In this document: one piece after another, positions 43,925 to 53,285 of the stretch
Layout: each line of letters starts with the position of its first letter
How positions within the stretch are numbered: the stretch's first letter is position 1
The notes under the pieces: generated by a model
The model's database searches: none
Told to the model about the DNA's origin: nothing
Seen by the model: only the letters and a program-made list of their open reading frames with translations
Made by a program: the position numbers and the translations under genes
DNA from: Bacteroidales bacterium
GTDB lineage: Bacteria; Bacteroidota; Bacteroidia; Bacteroidales; Rikenellaceae
DNA length: 64,000 bases
Assembly: GCA_910574205.1 (NCBI GenBank)
Contig: CAJSYJ010000002.1
Coordinates: forward strand, 398,930-462,929
Direction of reading: 5' to 3'

Positions 43925-44437
43925 ATGAAAACGAATGATATTTGCGAGGCACTGTACGCCTTGCCGGGCGGAGTCGTAGAGGCTCGCCGCCGTCCTGTGG
44001 TCAAACCTTTGGCGATCGCGCTTGCGGGTGCGGCGCTGCTCGTAGTCGACACCGTTGCGATAGACTCGGATTCGGGCAACCTCGATGCCGCAATGCTGCT
44101 CTGCGGCTCGACGATGCTCTTGTGGGGATTGATAGCGGCAACGACACGCCTCTTCGGCGAGGGCAGGATACCCTACTACCGTCCCGACGGCGTATATCTG
44201 CGCCGCAGGGAGCGCTACTACCGCCACGAGCAGCTGACCGAGCTGCGCCGCGCCGTCATCGAGGGCGACCAGAAGGCGATAGACGCGCTGCCCGAGACGA
44301 ATGTCTCGGCGGTCACGCTCGTCGAGTACGTCTCTCCGCGCAGCGCCATGCGTGCACGACGCGTATATGCCTATGCGGAGTTCGACCGTCGCCCCATAGG
44401 CGATACGGTCATAACGGGTGTCGCCGCAGAGAGATAA
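43925..44437 (+). CDS. Two-helix membrane protein, unknown
   Basis: 170 aa. Two hydrophobic helices (LAIALAGAALLVVDTVAI and AAMLLCGSTMLLWGLIAA, residues about 30-70) are followed by a soluble C-terminal half (RPDGVYLRRRERYYRHEQLTELRRAVIEG). No family is recognised. It has no obvious promoter box nearby and lies between the TonB-like pair and the antiporter on the same strand. Confidence 0.6.
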   Translation: MKTNDICEALYALPGGVVEARRRPVVKPLAIALAGAALLVVDTVAIDSDSGNLDAAMLLCGSTMLLWGLIAATTRLFGEGRIPYYRPDGVYLRRRERYYRHEQLTELRRAVIEGDQKAIDALPETNVSAVTLVEYVSPRSAMRARRVYAYAEFDRRPIGDTVITGVAAER

Positions 44438-44539
44438 CGGCCGCACCGAAGCAATGCAGAGCGCAGCATAGAGCCGGCAGAGCGCACAATAAGGGGCGGC
44501 GCTGCGGACGGATAGTATAAACGCCAAAAATTTGGAGGT

Positions 44540-46036
44540 ATGTTGAACGAGAATTTTCTATTGGTCGGAGCCCTGCTCCTGTTCATAGCCGTGCTGGCCG
44601 GAAAGGTGGCCTATCGTCTGGGCGCACCGGCGCTGCTGCTGTTTCTGGGCGTGGGCATGGTCTTCGGGTACAACGATTTCATTCCGTTCCACTCCTACGA
44701 ATTTACGCAGTTCATAGGTATGATCGCGCTCTGCATCATCCTCTTTTCGGGCGGCATGGACACGAAGTTCTCGCAGATACGCCCGGTGATGACCGCCGGC
44801 GTGGTACTGGCCACGCTGGGCGTCGTTGCCACGGCACTGATCGTAGGAGGCTTCGTCTACTTCGTCGCGCCGTACGTAGGCATCGAGATGTCGTTCGTGT
44901 CGGCTCTGCTGCTGGCGGCGACTATGTCGTCGACCGACTCGGCCTCGGTATTCTCGATCCTTCGCTCGAAGAAGCAGGGGCTGCGACAGAATCTCAGGCC
45001 GATGTTGGAGTTGGAGAGCGGCAGTAACGACCCCATGGCATATATCCTCACGGTGCTGCTCGTATCGCTGGCCGGCGGAGGAGGGCACGGCGACTTCGAC
45101 TGGGTCGACACGCTGCGCACGTTCGCCGTGCAGATGATCGTCGGCTCGGCGCTGGGATACATGTTCGGACGGGCGTCGGTGTGGATCATCAACCGCATAA
45201 ACATACGCTCCAACCAGTCGCTCTATTCGATCATGCTGCTGGCATGCGCCTTCTTCTCGTTCTCGTTCACGACGCTGGCATACGGCAACGGCTATCTGGC
45301 GGTATACATTACCGGCCTTGTCGTGGGCAACTACCGCATAGTGCACCGCCACATGCTGATGACGTTCTTCGACAGTTTCACGTGGCTGTTGCAGATAGTG
45401 CTGTTCCTCGCGCTGGGTCTGCTGGTCGACGTCAACGAGCTGTTGCAGCCCGATGTCGTGATAATGGGTCTGGCCGTGGGCGCGTTCATGATATTCTTCG
45501 CGCGTCCGGTAGCCACGCTGCTGCTGCTCGCACCCTTCAAGCACTTCACGGCCAAGGCTCGCATATACGTCTCTTGGGTGGGCTTGCGCGGTGCCGTGCC
45601 GATCATATTCGCGACATACCCCGTATTGGAGGGCGTGCAAAATGCCGAATACATATTCAATGTCGTCTTCCTCGTTACGATAATCTCGCTCGTGGTGCAG
45701 GGTACGACCGTAAGCGGCATGGCCAACTGGCTCGGGCTGGCTTACGAGGAGTTGGAGAGCGTATTCAAGCTGAACATGCCCGACAGCGTAAAGAGCGAAT
45801 TTTCGGAGATCGAGGTCAACGAATCGCTGCTCGTGCAGGGCGACACGCTCAAAGAGATCAAGCTGCCCGGCGGAACGCTCGTAGTGATGATATGCCGCGG
45901 CGGCAAGTACTTCGTGCCGCAGGGCCATACGCGTCTTGCGGCGGGCGACAAGCTGCTGGTTGTATCGGACAACAACGAGGAGCTCATACTCAAAGCCAAA
46001 TCCATGGGTGTAGAGAAGTTCATCCGCGTAGAGTAG
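44540..46036 (+). CDS. Cation/proton antiporter NhaP2-like (CPA1) with TrkA-C domain
   Basis: 498 aa. Twelve or so membrane helices containing the CPA1 motifs LLLAATMSSTDSASVFSIL (with the Asp of the ion site) and ELESGSNDPMAYILT; after residue 395 a cytoplasmic TrkA-C regulatory domain (LPGGTLVVMICRGGKYFVPQGHTRLAAGDKLLVVSD). E. coli NhaP2 (CvrA) exchanges K+ for H+; similar K+/H+ exchange is inferred. A GGAGG lies just two bases before the ATG, too close for a normal Shine-Dalgarno. It is followed by a 13-bp terminator stem. Confidence 0.93.
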   Translation: MLNENFLLVGALLLFIAVLAGKVAYRLGAPALLLFLGVGMVFGYNDFIPFHSYEFTQFIGMIALCIILFSGGMDTKFSQIRPVMTAGVVLATLGVVATALIVGGFVYFVAPYVGIEMSFVSALLLAATMSSTDSASVFSILRSKKQGLRQNLRPMLELESGSNDPMAYILTVLLVSLAGGGGHGDFDWVDTLRTFAVQMIVGSALGYMFGRASVWIINRINIRSNQSLYSIMLLACAFFSFSFTTLAYGNGYLAVYITGLVVGNYRIVHRHMLMTFFDSFTWLLQIVLFLALGLLVDVNELLQPDVVIMGLAVGAFMIFFARPVATLLLLAPFKHFTAKARIYVSWVGLRGAVPIIFATYPVLEGVQNAEYIFNVVFLVTIISLVVQGTTVSGMANWLGLAYEELESVFKLNMPDSVKSEFSEIEVNESLLVQGDTLKEIKLPGGTLVVMICRGGKYFVPQGHTRLAAGDKLLVVSDNNEELILKAKSMGVEKFIRVE

Positions 46037-46192
46037 CGTGCCGCGAAAGCGGTCGGGAGATTCGTCCGGCCGCGAGTGTGCGATACGCTCGCTCGACGAA
46101 GACTTCCCTGCTCGCTCGACGGAGGCGCCGATGCTTCCATGGCGGGCACTACCCTACTTACAATATGGGCGCACCACCGCCCTCGAACGGAA

Positions 46193-46227
46193 ACTCCCCC
46201 GCCGCGCAATGCGGCGGGGGAGTCTTT
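46193..46227 (+). terminator. Terminator of the antiporter gene
   Basis: A 13-bp perfect stem (46193-46205 with 46211-46223), loop GCAAT, then CTTTT. Confidence 0.88.
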
Positions 46228-46277
46228 TATCCGGCATGTCGCAGCGAACAGCATGACGCCGCGGCAACCGCCCCGAA

Positions 46278-48452
46278 TCAGAGATTTCGCAGAGTATACT
46301 CAACCAGCTTCTCGCGGATATTCACCTTCGCATCGGGCATCATCGAGTGGTTCTGGTCGGGGTATATCATCATGTCGTAGAGCTTGCCCGCGCGGTTCAG
46401 CGCACGGCACATCTCCATGGCGTTCTGGAAATGCACATTGTCGTCGGCCGTGCCGTGTACGATCAAAAGACGCGTCGACGAGCTCAGACGGTCGGCGAAG
46501 TTGATCGGCGAGTTGTCGTCGTAGCCGGCGGGATTATCCTGCGGCAGACCGTTGTATATCTCGGTATAGATGCTGTCGTAATAGCGCCATGACGTGACGG
46601 GAGCCACGGCGATAGCCATACGGAACAGTCCGTCGCCCTTCAAAGCGCAGCCCAGAGCCATGAAGCCTCCGTAAGACCAGCCGTAGATGCCGATACGCGA
46701 CGAATCGACGTATGGCTGCGAGGCCAGATGACGCGCGAACGAGAGCTGGTCCTCGACTTCGCGGCGGCCGAGATCGCCGTATGTAACCTTCTTGAACTCC
46801 TCTCCGCGGAAGCCCGTGCCGCGGCCGTCGCAGCATGCCACGATATATCCGTTCAGCGCCAGCGTCTCCTCCCAGTCGCCGCCCCAGCGGTCGGCGACCT
46901 GTTGCGAACCGGGACCCGAATACTGGGTCAGCAGCACCGGATAGCGGCGCGACGGATCGAAGCCGGCGGGATAGATCAGGTAGTAATCGAGTTTGTCGCC
47001 ACGCTCGGTAGTGAAGTTGCAGAACCGTTTCTCGGGCATGGCAAAGGCCGGCTCGGCCACAGCGGCGTCGGCAGGCAGAGCGGGGTCGAGGTCGCAGACG
47101 ATGCGTCCCTCGGCATCGTATACGGCGCTGCGCGGTGCCGACGAGGCCGTAGAGTGGGTCGCGGCGTAATAATTCATGCCCTGCGACGGATATACCCGCC
47201 ACTCTCCGCCGCCGTCGCCCAGACACGTCTTGCGTCCCGAGCGCATGTCGAGACGGTAGAGATTGCGGCAGAGGGGCGACTGCTCGGTAGATATATAATA
47301 TATGTATCGGCCGCGGGCATCGACGCCGACGAGCGATACGACCTCCCACTCGCCCGAGGTCAGCGGGCGTATGCGTCCGCGCTCGGTGTCGTGCAGATAT
47401 AGGTGGAACCAGCCCGTAGAGGTCTCCTCGCGGACGATGAAGCGATTGCCGTCGAGGAACGTTACGGTCGACAGCGAGGGGCGCTCGACATATCGCGGCG
47501 ACTGTTCGCGGTAGATCGTTCTCAGGCCGACTTCGTCGTCGCATACCACAACTTCGAAGAGGTTCTGCTTGCGGTTGACACGATAGAAATAGAGCTCTCC
47601 CGCAGGCGTCCACCCGATGCAGGGGATATACTGATCGGTATTATCCCCCGTAGGCACGGCTTGCGTGCGGCCTGTGGCGATGTCGTAGACATGCAGCGTG
47701 ACGACAGAGTTGTCGTCGCCGGCCTTGGGATACTTGAAGCGGTAGGCGCGGTTATACAGCTCGCCGTCGTAACGCATCATCTCGAACAGCGGCACGCGGC
47801 TCTCGTCGAACCGCAGATAGGCCACATAGCGCGAGTCGGGCGAGAAGGCATAAGCCTTCGTCGAGCCGTACTCCTCCTCGTATACCCAGTCGGTCGTGCC
47901 GTTTATCGTCGCGTTCCACTCGCCGTCGTCCGTCAGGCGCGTGGTGCAGCCCTTTGCCAGGTCGAACAGATACAGGTCGTTGTCCTTGGCATAGGCCACC
48001 GAGCGCGAATCGGGCGAAAAGGCCACGTCGCGTATGCCGTCGAAGCCGGCAAGACGGCGACCGCTGCGGTCGATGACCGTATAGTCGCTCGTAAACGAAT
48101 GGCGGTATATCGGCTTGCGGGGCGAGGTGCCGCCCTCGGGAAGCAGCTCCAACAGTGCGAGGCTCTCGTCGGGCGAGAGCGCCGCCGATAGTATGCGGCC
48201 GCCCTCTACTTCGAACAGCCTTTCGCTGCGGCCGTCGAGCGTATAGGGTCGTGCGACGAGGGCATCGCCCTCGATGCGGACGAAACGCCGGCCGTCAGCG
48301 AGCGAGCGCATCTGCGCAGGCTGGAACTCGGGCGCCTTGCCCGACGGGTAGGTAGCGGCATTGCGCGCCTCGGCCATTCGGGTGTATGTAACACGCTGCG
48401 CAGCGACCGGCCACGTCGTCAACGCCAGAAAAAGTATGAGCAGTCTCTTCAT
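46278..48452 (-). CDS. Dipeptidyl peptidase IV (S9B prolyl peptidase)
   Basis: 724 aa from the ATG at 48452, followed by a signal peptide (LFLALTTWPVAA-QR). The N-terminal half is a beta-propeller with the substrate-binding WVYEEEYGSTKAYAFSPDSRYVAYLRFDE segment (the Glu pair anchors the free N-terminus). The C-terminal alpha/beta hydrolase has GWSYGG (Ser), TADDNVHF (Asp) and DQNHSM (His). It releases Xaa-Pro dipeptides from peptides in the periplasm, useful to a protein-fermenting gut bacterium. Two near-identical promoters precede it. Confidence 0.96.
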   Translation of the reverse strand: MKRLLILFLALTTWPVAAQRVTYTRMAEARNAATYPSGKAPEFQPAQMRSLADGRRFVRIEGDALVARPYTLDGRSERLFEVEGGRILSAALSPDESLALLELLPEGGTSPRKPIYRHSFTSDYTVIDRSGRRLAGFDGIRDVAFSPDSRSVAYAKDNDLYLFDLAKGCTTRLTDDGEWNATINGTTDWVYEEEYGSTKAYAFSPDSRYVAYLRFDESRVPLFEMMRYDGELYNRAYRFKYPKAGDDNSVVTLHVYDIATGRTQAVPTGDNTDQYIPCIGWTPAGELYFYRVNRKQNLFEVVVCDDEVGLRTIYREQSPRYVERPSLSTVTFLDGNRFIVREETSTGWFHLYLHDTERGRIRPLTSGEWEVVSLVGVDARGRYIYYISTEQSPLCRNLYRLDMRSGRKTCLGDGGGEWRVYPSQGMNYYAATHSTASSAPRSAVYDAEGRIVCDLDPALPADAAVAEPAFAMPEKRFCNFTTERGDKLDYYLIYPAGFDPSRRYPVLLTQYSGPGSQQVADRWGGDWEETLALNGYIVACCDGRGTGFRGEEFKKVTYGDLGRREVEDQLSFARHLASQPYVDSSRIGIYGWSYGGFMALGCALKGDGLFRMAIAVAPVTSWRYYDSIYTEIYNGLPQDNPAGYDDNSPINFADRLSSSTRLLIVHGTADDNVHFQNAMEMCRALNRAGKLYDMMIYPDQNHSMMPDAKVNIREKLVEYTLRNL

Positions 48453-48471
48453 AACACGGATAATATGATTA

Positions 48472-48575
48472 CAAATATACGCATAAGCGAGCGCAAAAGC
48501 AAGTTTACTTGCATTTTGCCGAGCGGAAGTATATTCGACGATGTCAAAGATACGCATAAGCGGGGGCAAAAGCAA
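48472..48575 (-). promoter_or_regulatory. Tandem promoters of the dipeptidyl peptidase gene
   Basis: Proximal: TTG 48502-48500, spacer CTTTTGCGCTCGCTTATGCG, TATATTTG 48479-48472, with the perfect palindrome GCAAGTAAACTTGC over the -33. Distal: TTTG 48576-48573, spacer CTTTTGCCCCCGCTTATGCG, TATCTTTG 48552-48545. The two units are 73 bases apart and their spacers differ at only two positions. Confidence 0.75.
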
Positions 48576-48626
48576 ACTCCGGGCGGCAATGCGGCAAAAA
48601 AAAGGGCGATGCAGCGGCTGTGCGCG

Positions 48627-49454
48627 TCAGCCGATAGAGCACACCGGCATGCGTGCAGAACGGTACTCGGCGGGCGAGAGTCCGAGCAGACGCCGCACGT
48701 AACGCGCGAAGTAGGAGGGCGAGGAGAAGTCCATGCGCTCGGCGATCATCGTAACGGAGAGCGACGCATCGTCGAGATAGCGTTTGATGATCGGCACGGT
48801 ATGCACATCGATAAAGTGGGTCACGCTAAGACCTGTCTGGCGGCGTACCGTGTCGGAGAGATATTTGGGCGTGACGTTGAGCTGTGCGGCGAAATAGCCC
48901 ACGCTGCGCCGCCGTTCGCAGACGCCCGTCGACAGCAGATCCATAAGGCGCCTGACGACATACGACGCACGGTCGGTCGAGCGCACTGTGTTGTCGCGCG
49001 CGGCATGGAACTCGAACAGATCGTACATCATCGCAAGGGCAGCCGCTCCGATCGACTCTTCGTAAAACAGACGCCCGCGCTGAGCCAGACGCCGCCCTAT
49101 ATCGCGCAGGTCGGCTTCGAGGCATGCCGCCCCGTCGACGGTAAGGCCGATGACGGGATTGTCGAAAAGAGTGATGCTGCCACCTATACCGAAGTGGTTG
49201 GAAGGCAGCTGCGCTTCGAGAAAGCGGTGCGAGGCCACGAATGCAAGCGACCTGAAATCGGGCGATACGGCGAGGTCGGCGACCAGCAACGGCGAACCGA
49301 TAATCGCCGCGTCATCGCTCTCTACGGAGAATCTACGTCCCGCATAACCGAACTCCATGTGCCCGGCAAGACACAAAATGTGCACGCAGCATCCGGCCAG
49401 CTCGCGGAAGCGAACCCGTCCTATATCCTCGGTATATGCTAATGTATCGGTCAC
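48627..49454 (-). CDS. AraC-family transcriptional regulator
   Basis: 275 aa if started at the GTG at 49454; the true start is uncertain because the -7 box (49458-49465) is so close, and the next possible starts lie further in. The N-terminal half looks cupin-like (FRELAG...HMEFGYAGRRFSVESDDAAIIGSP). The C-terminal half has the two AraC helix-turn-helices, SVGYFAAQLNVTPKYLSDTVRRQTG and SVTMIAERMDFSSPSYFARYVRRLLGLSPAEYR. It is divergent from the carboxymuconolactone-decarboxylase/cupin gene and probably regulates it. Confidence 0.85.
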   Translation of the reverse strand: MTDTLAYTEDIGRVRFRELAGCCVHILCLAGHMEFGYAGRRFSVESDDAAIIGSPLLVADLAVSPDFRSLAFVASHRFLEAQLPSNHFGIGGSITLFDNPVIGLTVDGAACLEADLRDIGRRLAQRGRLFYEESIGAAALAMMYDLFEFHAARDNTVRSTDRASYVVRRLMDLLSTGVCERRRSVGYFAAQLNVTPKYLSDTVRRQTGLSVTHFIDVHTVPIIKRYLDDASLSVTMIAERMDFSSPSYFARYVRRLLGLSPAEYRSARMPVCSIG

Positions 49455-49457
49455 ATG

Positions 49458-49561
49458 CAAAGTTAAGCAATGTTTCTCCCCGCGCCGGCATAATTGCGGA
49501 AAAAGTGTCGGACAAAACGTAAAAAGTGGCTGCACCGATCTTCGAGGCTGCGATAAATTTG
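49458..49561. promoter_or_regulatory. Divergent AraC / CMD-cupin regulatory region
   Basis: Minus-strand TAACTTTG (49458-49465) serves araC; plus-strand TAAATTTG (49554-49561) serves the fusion gene. Two direct AAAAAGTG boxes (49500-49507 and 49521-49528) are exactly 21 bases apart, two helical turns, just upstream of the plus-strand -33 position, as expected for AraC-type half-sites. Confidence 0.5.
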
Positions 49562-49582
49562 CAATATGAAATCGAAAAACGA

Positions 49583-50431
49583 ATGAAATCACGTTCAACC
49601 GGATTGTTATTGCAGGCAATGACAATCGCAACAATCGCAATCATGCCATTAGAGACGAAAGCACAAGAGAGAGTAAAGCAGACCGCGGGCAGGGATGCTC
49701 TGGGCGACTTCGCGCCGCAGTTCGCCCGCCTCAACGACGATGTACTCTTCGGCGAGGTTTGGAGCCGCACCGAAGATCTGGGACTGCGCGACCGCAGCCT
49801 GGTAACGATTACCGCGCTTATCAGTCAGGGGATAACCGACTCGTCGCTCGCCTACCACTTGCAAACGGCGCGCGACAACGGAATCACGCGCGGCGAGATA
49901 GCCGAGATCATAACGCACATAGCGTTCTATGCCGGCTGGCCCAAGGCGTGGGCGGCATTCCGTCTGGCCACCGGGATATGGAACGAGCAGGAAGGAGAGA
50001 AGGAGACGAAGGCCGATAGCTGCGGCGACAAAGGCCGTGCGGAGTTCGAACGGGAGATGATGTTTCCTATCGGCGAGTCGAACACCGGATTCGCCCGATA
50101 CTTCTCGGGCGAGAGTTTTCTCGCACCGCTGTCGGTAGATGCTGCGGCAAAGGTCTTCAACGTGACATTCGCCCCGGGCTGCCGCAATAACTGGCACATA
50201 CACCATGCCGACGAGGGCGGCAGACAGATACTCGTGGCGGTGGCCGGTCACGGGCTGTATCAGCTGTGGGGCGAGCCCGTACGCAGGCTCGCGCCGGGCG
50301 ATGCGGTAACGATCCCCGCCGGCGTCAAACACTGGCACGGCGCAGACGACGACAGCTGGTTCGCGCATCTGGCGATCGAGGTGCCGGGGACGAACGCCCG
50401 CAACGAGTGGCTCGAAAGCTCGCGGCAGTAA
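49583..50431 (+). CDS. Carboxymuconolactone-decarboxylase / cupin fusion protein, secreted
   Basis: 282 aa from the ATG at 49583. A signal-peptide-like start ends near ETKAQE. Residues about 45-140 are the CMD (AhpD-like) domain: LGDFAPQFARLNDDVLFGEVWSR, DRSLVTITALISQG, EIAEIITHIAFYAGWPKAW; the CxxC pair of AhpD is absent. Residues 170-282 are a cupin: CRNNWHIHHADEGGRQILVAVAGHG and GDAVTIPAGVKHWHGA, with His/Glu metal ligands. Related fusions are annotated as carboxymuconolactone decarboxylases, but the substrate is unknown. An upstream in-frame start lies before the -7 box. Confidence 0.85.
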   Translation: MKSRSTGLLLQAMTIATIAIMPLETKAQERVKQTAGRDALGDFAPQFARLNDDVLFGEVWSRTEDLGLRDRSLVTITALISQGITDSSLAYHLQTARDNGITRGEIAEIITHIAFYAGWPKAWAAFRLATGIWNEQEGEKETKADSCGDKGRAEFEREMMFPIGESNTGFARYFSGESFLAPLSVDAAAKVFNVTFAPGCRNNWHIHHADEGGRQILVAVAGHGLYQLWGEPVRRLAPGDAVTIPAGVKHWHGADDDSWFAHLAIEVPGTNARNEWLESSRQ

Positions 50432-50500
50432 CCGATGTCGGCAGGCTACGGGCTTCCGGCAGGCTACACGGCCCGTAGCCGAACGCCGCGCAAAGAACAA

Positions 50501-50528
50501 CGGTCTGCACGCATAGGCGTGCAGACCG
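50501..50528. terminator. Inverted repeat after the CMD-cupin gene
   Basis: An 11-bp perfect stem (50501-50511 with 50518-50528). No T-run. A second pair, GGCTACGGG (50444-50452) with CCCGTAGCC (50472-50480), lies before it. Between two convergent genes, so probably a bidirectional stop. Confidence 0.45.
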
Positions 50529-50691
50529 TCCGACTGCCGGCTCGAACGGCATATCCGTTATCTCAGGTCTCTGGCGCAGCGCAAGGGACAGGACACGTCC
50601 GTGCAAGCTGGGCGGATGTATTTACGCCACAAACGCCGCAAGTGAACGCATAACCATCCCGGCGAGCACAATGCGGCTTTCGGCGGACAGA

Positions 50692-52866
50692 TCATCGGAT
50701 GAAGAGCAGCTCGCGGTATTTGGGCAGCGGCCAAAGCTGGTCGTCGACGATCTCTTCGAGTTTGTCGATATGCGTGCGTATGCGGTCGAGATAGACGGCG
50801 ACGTTGTCGTGGTAGGCTATCGCCTTTTCGCGCTCGGCAGTGATGCGGTTGGCGGCCTTGCGGGCGTCGATCATCTCGCCGCAGAGGGCCTGTATGGCTG
50901 CCGTGTGCTTCTGTATGCGCAGGATCAGCTCCATGTCGGACGATGCCGCGAGGTCGAGCTGGCGCATCTTGTAGACCTTGTCGAGCAGCATGCCCTCGTA
51001 TTTCGACGCGATAGGCAGGATATGGTTCATGGCCAGATCGCCCAGTACGCGCGCCTCGATCTGTATCTTCTTGGTGTAGGTCTCCCACTTGACTTCGGTG
51101 CGCGCCTCGATCTCCACCCTGTTATAGACGCCCATCGACTCGAACATCTCCACCGCAGCCTTGTCCAGATAACGGTCGAAGATAAGAGGCGTCGAGGTCT
51201 GGCAGTCGAGTCCGCGGCGCTCGGCCTCGGCGCGCCACTCGTCGGAGTAGCCGTTGCCGTCGAAATGTATGGGGCGGCTCTGGCGGATAAGACGTTTCAG
51301 CACGTCAAATATGGCCTTCTCCTTGCGGACGCCCGACTCGATCAGCGCGTCGACATCGCGCTTGAACATGGTCAGCTGCTCGGCGACGATCGTGTTGATC
51401 GCAATGACGGCCTCGGCGCAGTTGTCCGACGAACCGACGGCACGGAACTCGAAGCGGTTGCCCGTAAATGCGAACGGCGAGGTGCGGTTGCGGTCGGTGT
51501 TGTCGAGAAAGATATTGGGGATATGCTGTACGCCGCTCATCTTGAAGACGTTCTTGGCATCGAAGCGTATGGCGCCGTCGCTCTTGCTGTGCTCCAACTT
51601 GTCGAGCACGGTCGATATCTGCGTGCCGAGGAATGTCGAGATGATCGCCGGCGGCGCCTCGTTGGCGCCCAGACGGTGGGCGTTGGTGGCGCTCATGATC
51701 GACGCCTTCAACACTCCGTTGTGGCGGTGTACGGCAGCTATGACATTTACCAGAAACGTTATGAATTGCAGATTCTCCGAAGGCGTGCGGCCGGGGCCGA
51801 TGAGGTTGACGCCCGTGTCGGTGCCGATCGACCAGTTGCAGTGCTTGCCCGAGCCGTTGATGCCCTTGAATGGTTTCTCGTGCAGCAGCACGCGGAAATT
51901 GTGGCGGCGCGCGACCTTATCCATGATAGTCATCAGCAGCTGGTTGTGGTCGTTGGCCAGATTGACCTGCTCGTAGACCGGAGCCAGCTCGAACTGGTTG
52001 GGCGCCACTTCGTTGTGGCGCGTCTTCAACGGGATGCCGAGCATCAGGCATTCGTATTCGAGATCGCGCATGAACGACATCACGCGCTCGGGAATGGCGC
52101 CGAAATAGTGATCCTCCAACTGCTGGTTCTTGGCCGACTCGTGTCCCATGAGCGTACGGCCGGTAAGCATCAGATCGGGGCGCACAGCCCACAAGCTCTC
52201 GTCGACGAGGAAGTACTCCTGCTCCCAGCCCAGATAGGAGTATACCCTCTCGACCGACTTGTCGAAGTAGCGGCACACCTCGGTCGCGGCGCGGTCGATA
52301 GCCGATATCGACCTAAGAAGAGGCACCTTATAGTCGAGCGCATCGCCCGTATAGGAGATGAAGACGGTCGGGATACATAGCGTCGTGCCGACGATGAAAG
52401 CCGGCGAGGCGGGATCCCATGCCGAATAGCCGCGCGCCTCGAACGTATTGCGTATACCGCCGTTGGGGAACGACGAGGCGTCGGGCTCCTGCTGCACGAG
52501 CAGCTTGCCGGAGAACTCCTCCAACACGCCGCCCGCCCCGTCGGGCTCCGAGAACGAGTCGTGCTTCTCGGCCGTGCCGCCCGTAAGCGGCTGGAACCAG
52601 TGGGTGTAGTGGTCGGCCCCGTTGTCGAGCGCCCACTGGCGCATGCCGGCGGCGATGCCGTCGGCCACGTCGAGCGTGAGCGGCGTAGCGTGCTGCATCG
52701 TATCTATCAATGCTTCATAGGTTTGTTTGTTGAGATACTTGCGCATCACACTGCGCGAAAAGACCTTCGAGGCAAAATATTCGGACGGCAGACGACCCGG
52801 CGCCTTCACTTCGACGGCCTTGTGGTTTATGGCGGCGTCGACCATTTTGAAACGCAACAACGACAT
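50692..52866 (-). CDS. glnN: Glutamine synthetase type III
   Basis: 724 aa, the large type III size. GS motifs are spread through the catalytic core: WFQPLTGGTAEKHDSF, EQEYFLVDE, ETRHNEVAPNQFELAPVYE (in full KTRHNEVAPNQFE), NGSGKHCNWS and the NRTSPFAFTGNRFEFRAVGSSDN block. It makes glutamine from glutamate, ammonia and ATP and is the main form in Bacteroides relatives. It has its own promoter (TACCTTTG, minus, 52914-52921) and appears monocistronic, ending in a convergent gap. Confidence 0.97.
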   Translation of the reverse strand: MSLLRFKMVDAAINHKAVEVKAPGRLPSEYFASKVFSRSVMRKYLNKQTYEALIDTMQHATPLTLDVADGIAAGMRQWALDNGADHYTHWFQPLTGGTAEKHDSFSEPDGAGGVLEEFSGKLLVQQEPDASSFPNGGIRNTFEARGYSAWDPASPAFIVGTTLCIPTVFISYTGDALDYKVPLLRSISAIDRAATEVCRYFDKSVERVYSYLGWEQEYFLVDESLWAVRPDLMLTGRTLMGHESAKNQQLEDHYFGAIPERVMSFMRDLEYECLMLGIPLKTRHNEVAPNQFELAPVYEQVNLANDHNQLLMTIMDKVARRHNFRVLLHEKPFKGINGSGKHCNWSIGTDTGVNLIGPGRTPSENLQFITFLVNVIAAVHRHNGVLKASIMSATNAHRLGANEAPPAIISTFLGTQISTVLDKLEHSKSDGAIRFDAKNVFKMSGVQHIPNIFLDNTDRNRTSPFAFTGNRFEFRAVGSSDNCAEAVIAINTIVAEQLTMFKRDVDALIESGVRKEKAIFDVLKRLIRQSRPIHFDGNGYSDEWRAEAERRGLDCQTSTPLIFDRYLDKAAVEMFESMGVYNRVEIEARTEVKWETYTKKIQIEARVLGDLAMNHILPIASKYEGMLLDKVYKMRQLDLAASSDMELILRIQKHTAAIQALCGEMIDARKAANRITAEREKAIAYHDNVAVYLDRIRTHIDKLEEIVDDQLWPLPKYRELLFIR

Positions 52867-52913
52867 ATCTATCGAGTTTATAAATTTGTATTTTATTTGA
52901 AAAACCTACACCG

Positions 52914-53208
52914 CAAAGGTACGCACGCATTTGCGATGTTATCGCCGAAGTCCGCATATTTTTTCAACATTTTATCAAAATAACGATCATTTTCAAGCGA
53001 CATAGGACGATTCGACAGCATAAAATCCGGAAATCGCAGAAAATTTCTCGCACTTTTCCGAAAATCACGTTTTATCGCAAACGGCGAATCCATTTCCGAT
53101 ATAGCCCAATTTTACACTAAATAGCCAATACGCAAAAGCGCCGCGCCCGAACGGCTGTTAATTTTATAACACTTTTACTTTGCTTTTGATGATAATTTAG
53201 TAACTTTG
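52914..53208. promoter_or_regulatory. Gap with divergent promoters of glnN and mutA
   Basis: The 419-base AT-rich gap holds TACCTTTG (minus, 52914-52921) for glnN and TTTG 53179-53182 with TAACTTTG 53201-53208 (plus) for mutA. No gene, repeat or RNA structure was seen in between. Confidence 0.6.
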
Positions 53209-53285
53209 TGTGCTTTTATATTAAGGTAAGCAGATTGAGAAGAAACTTCAACTCACTTATAATTTAATTAAACTCTAAAACAGTT

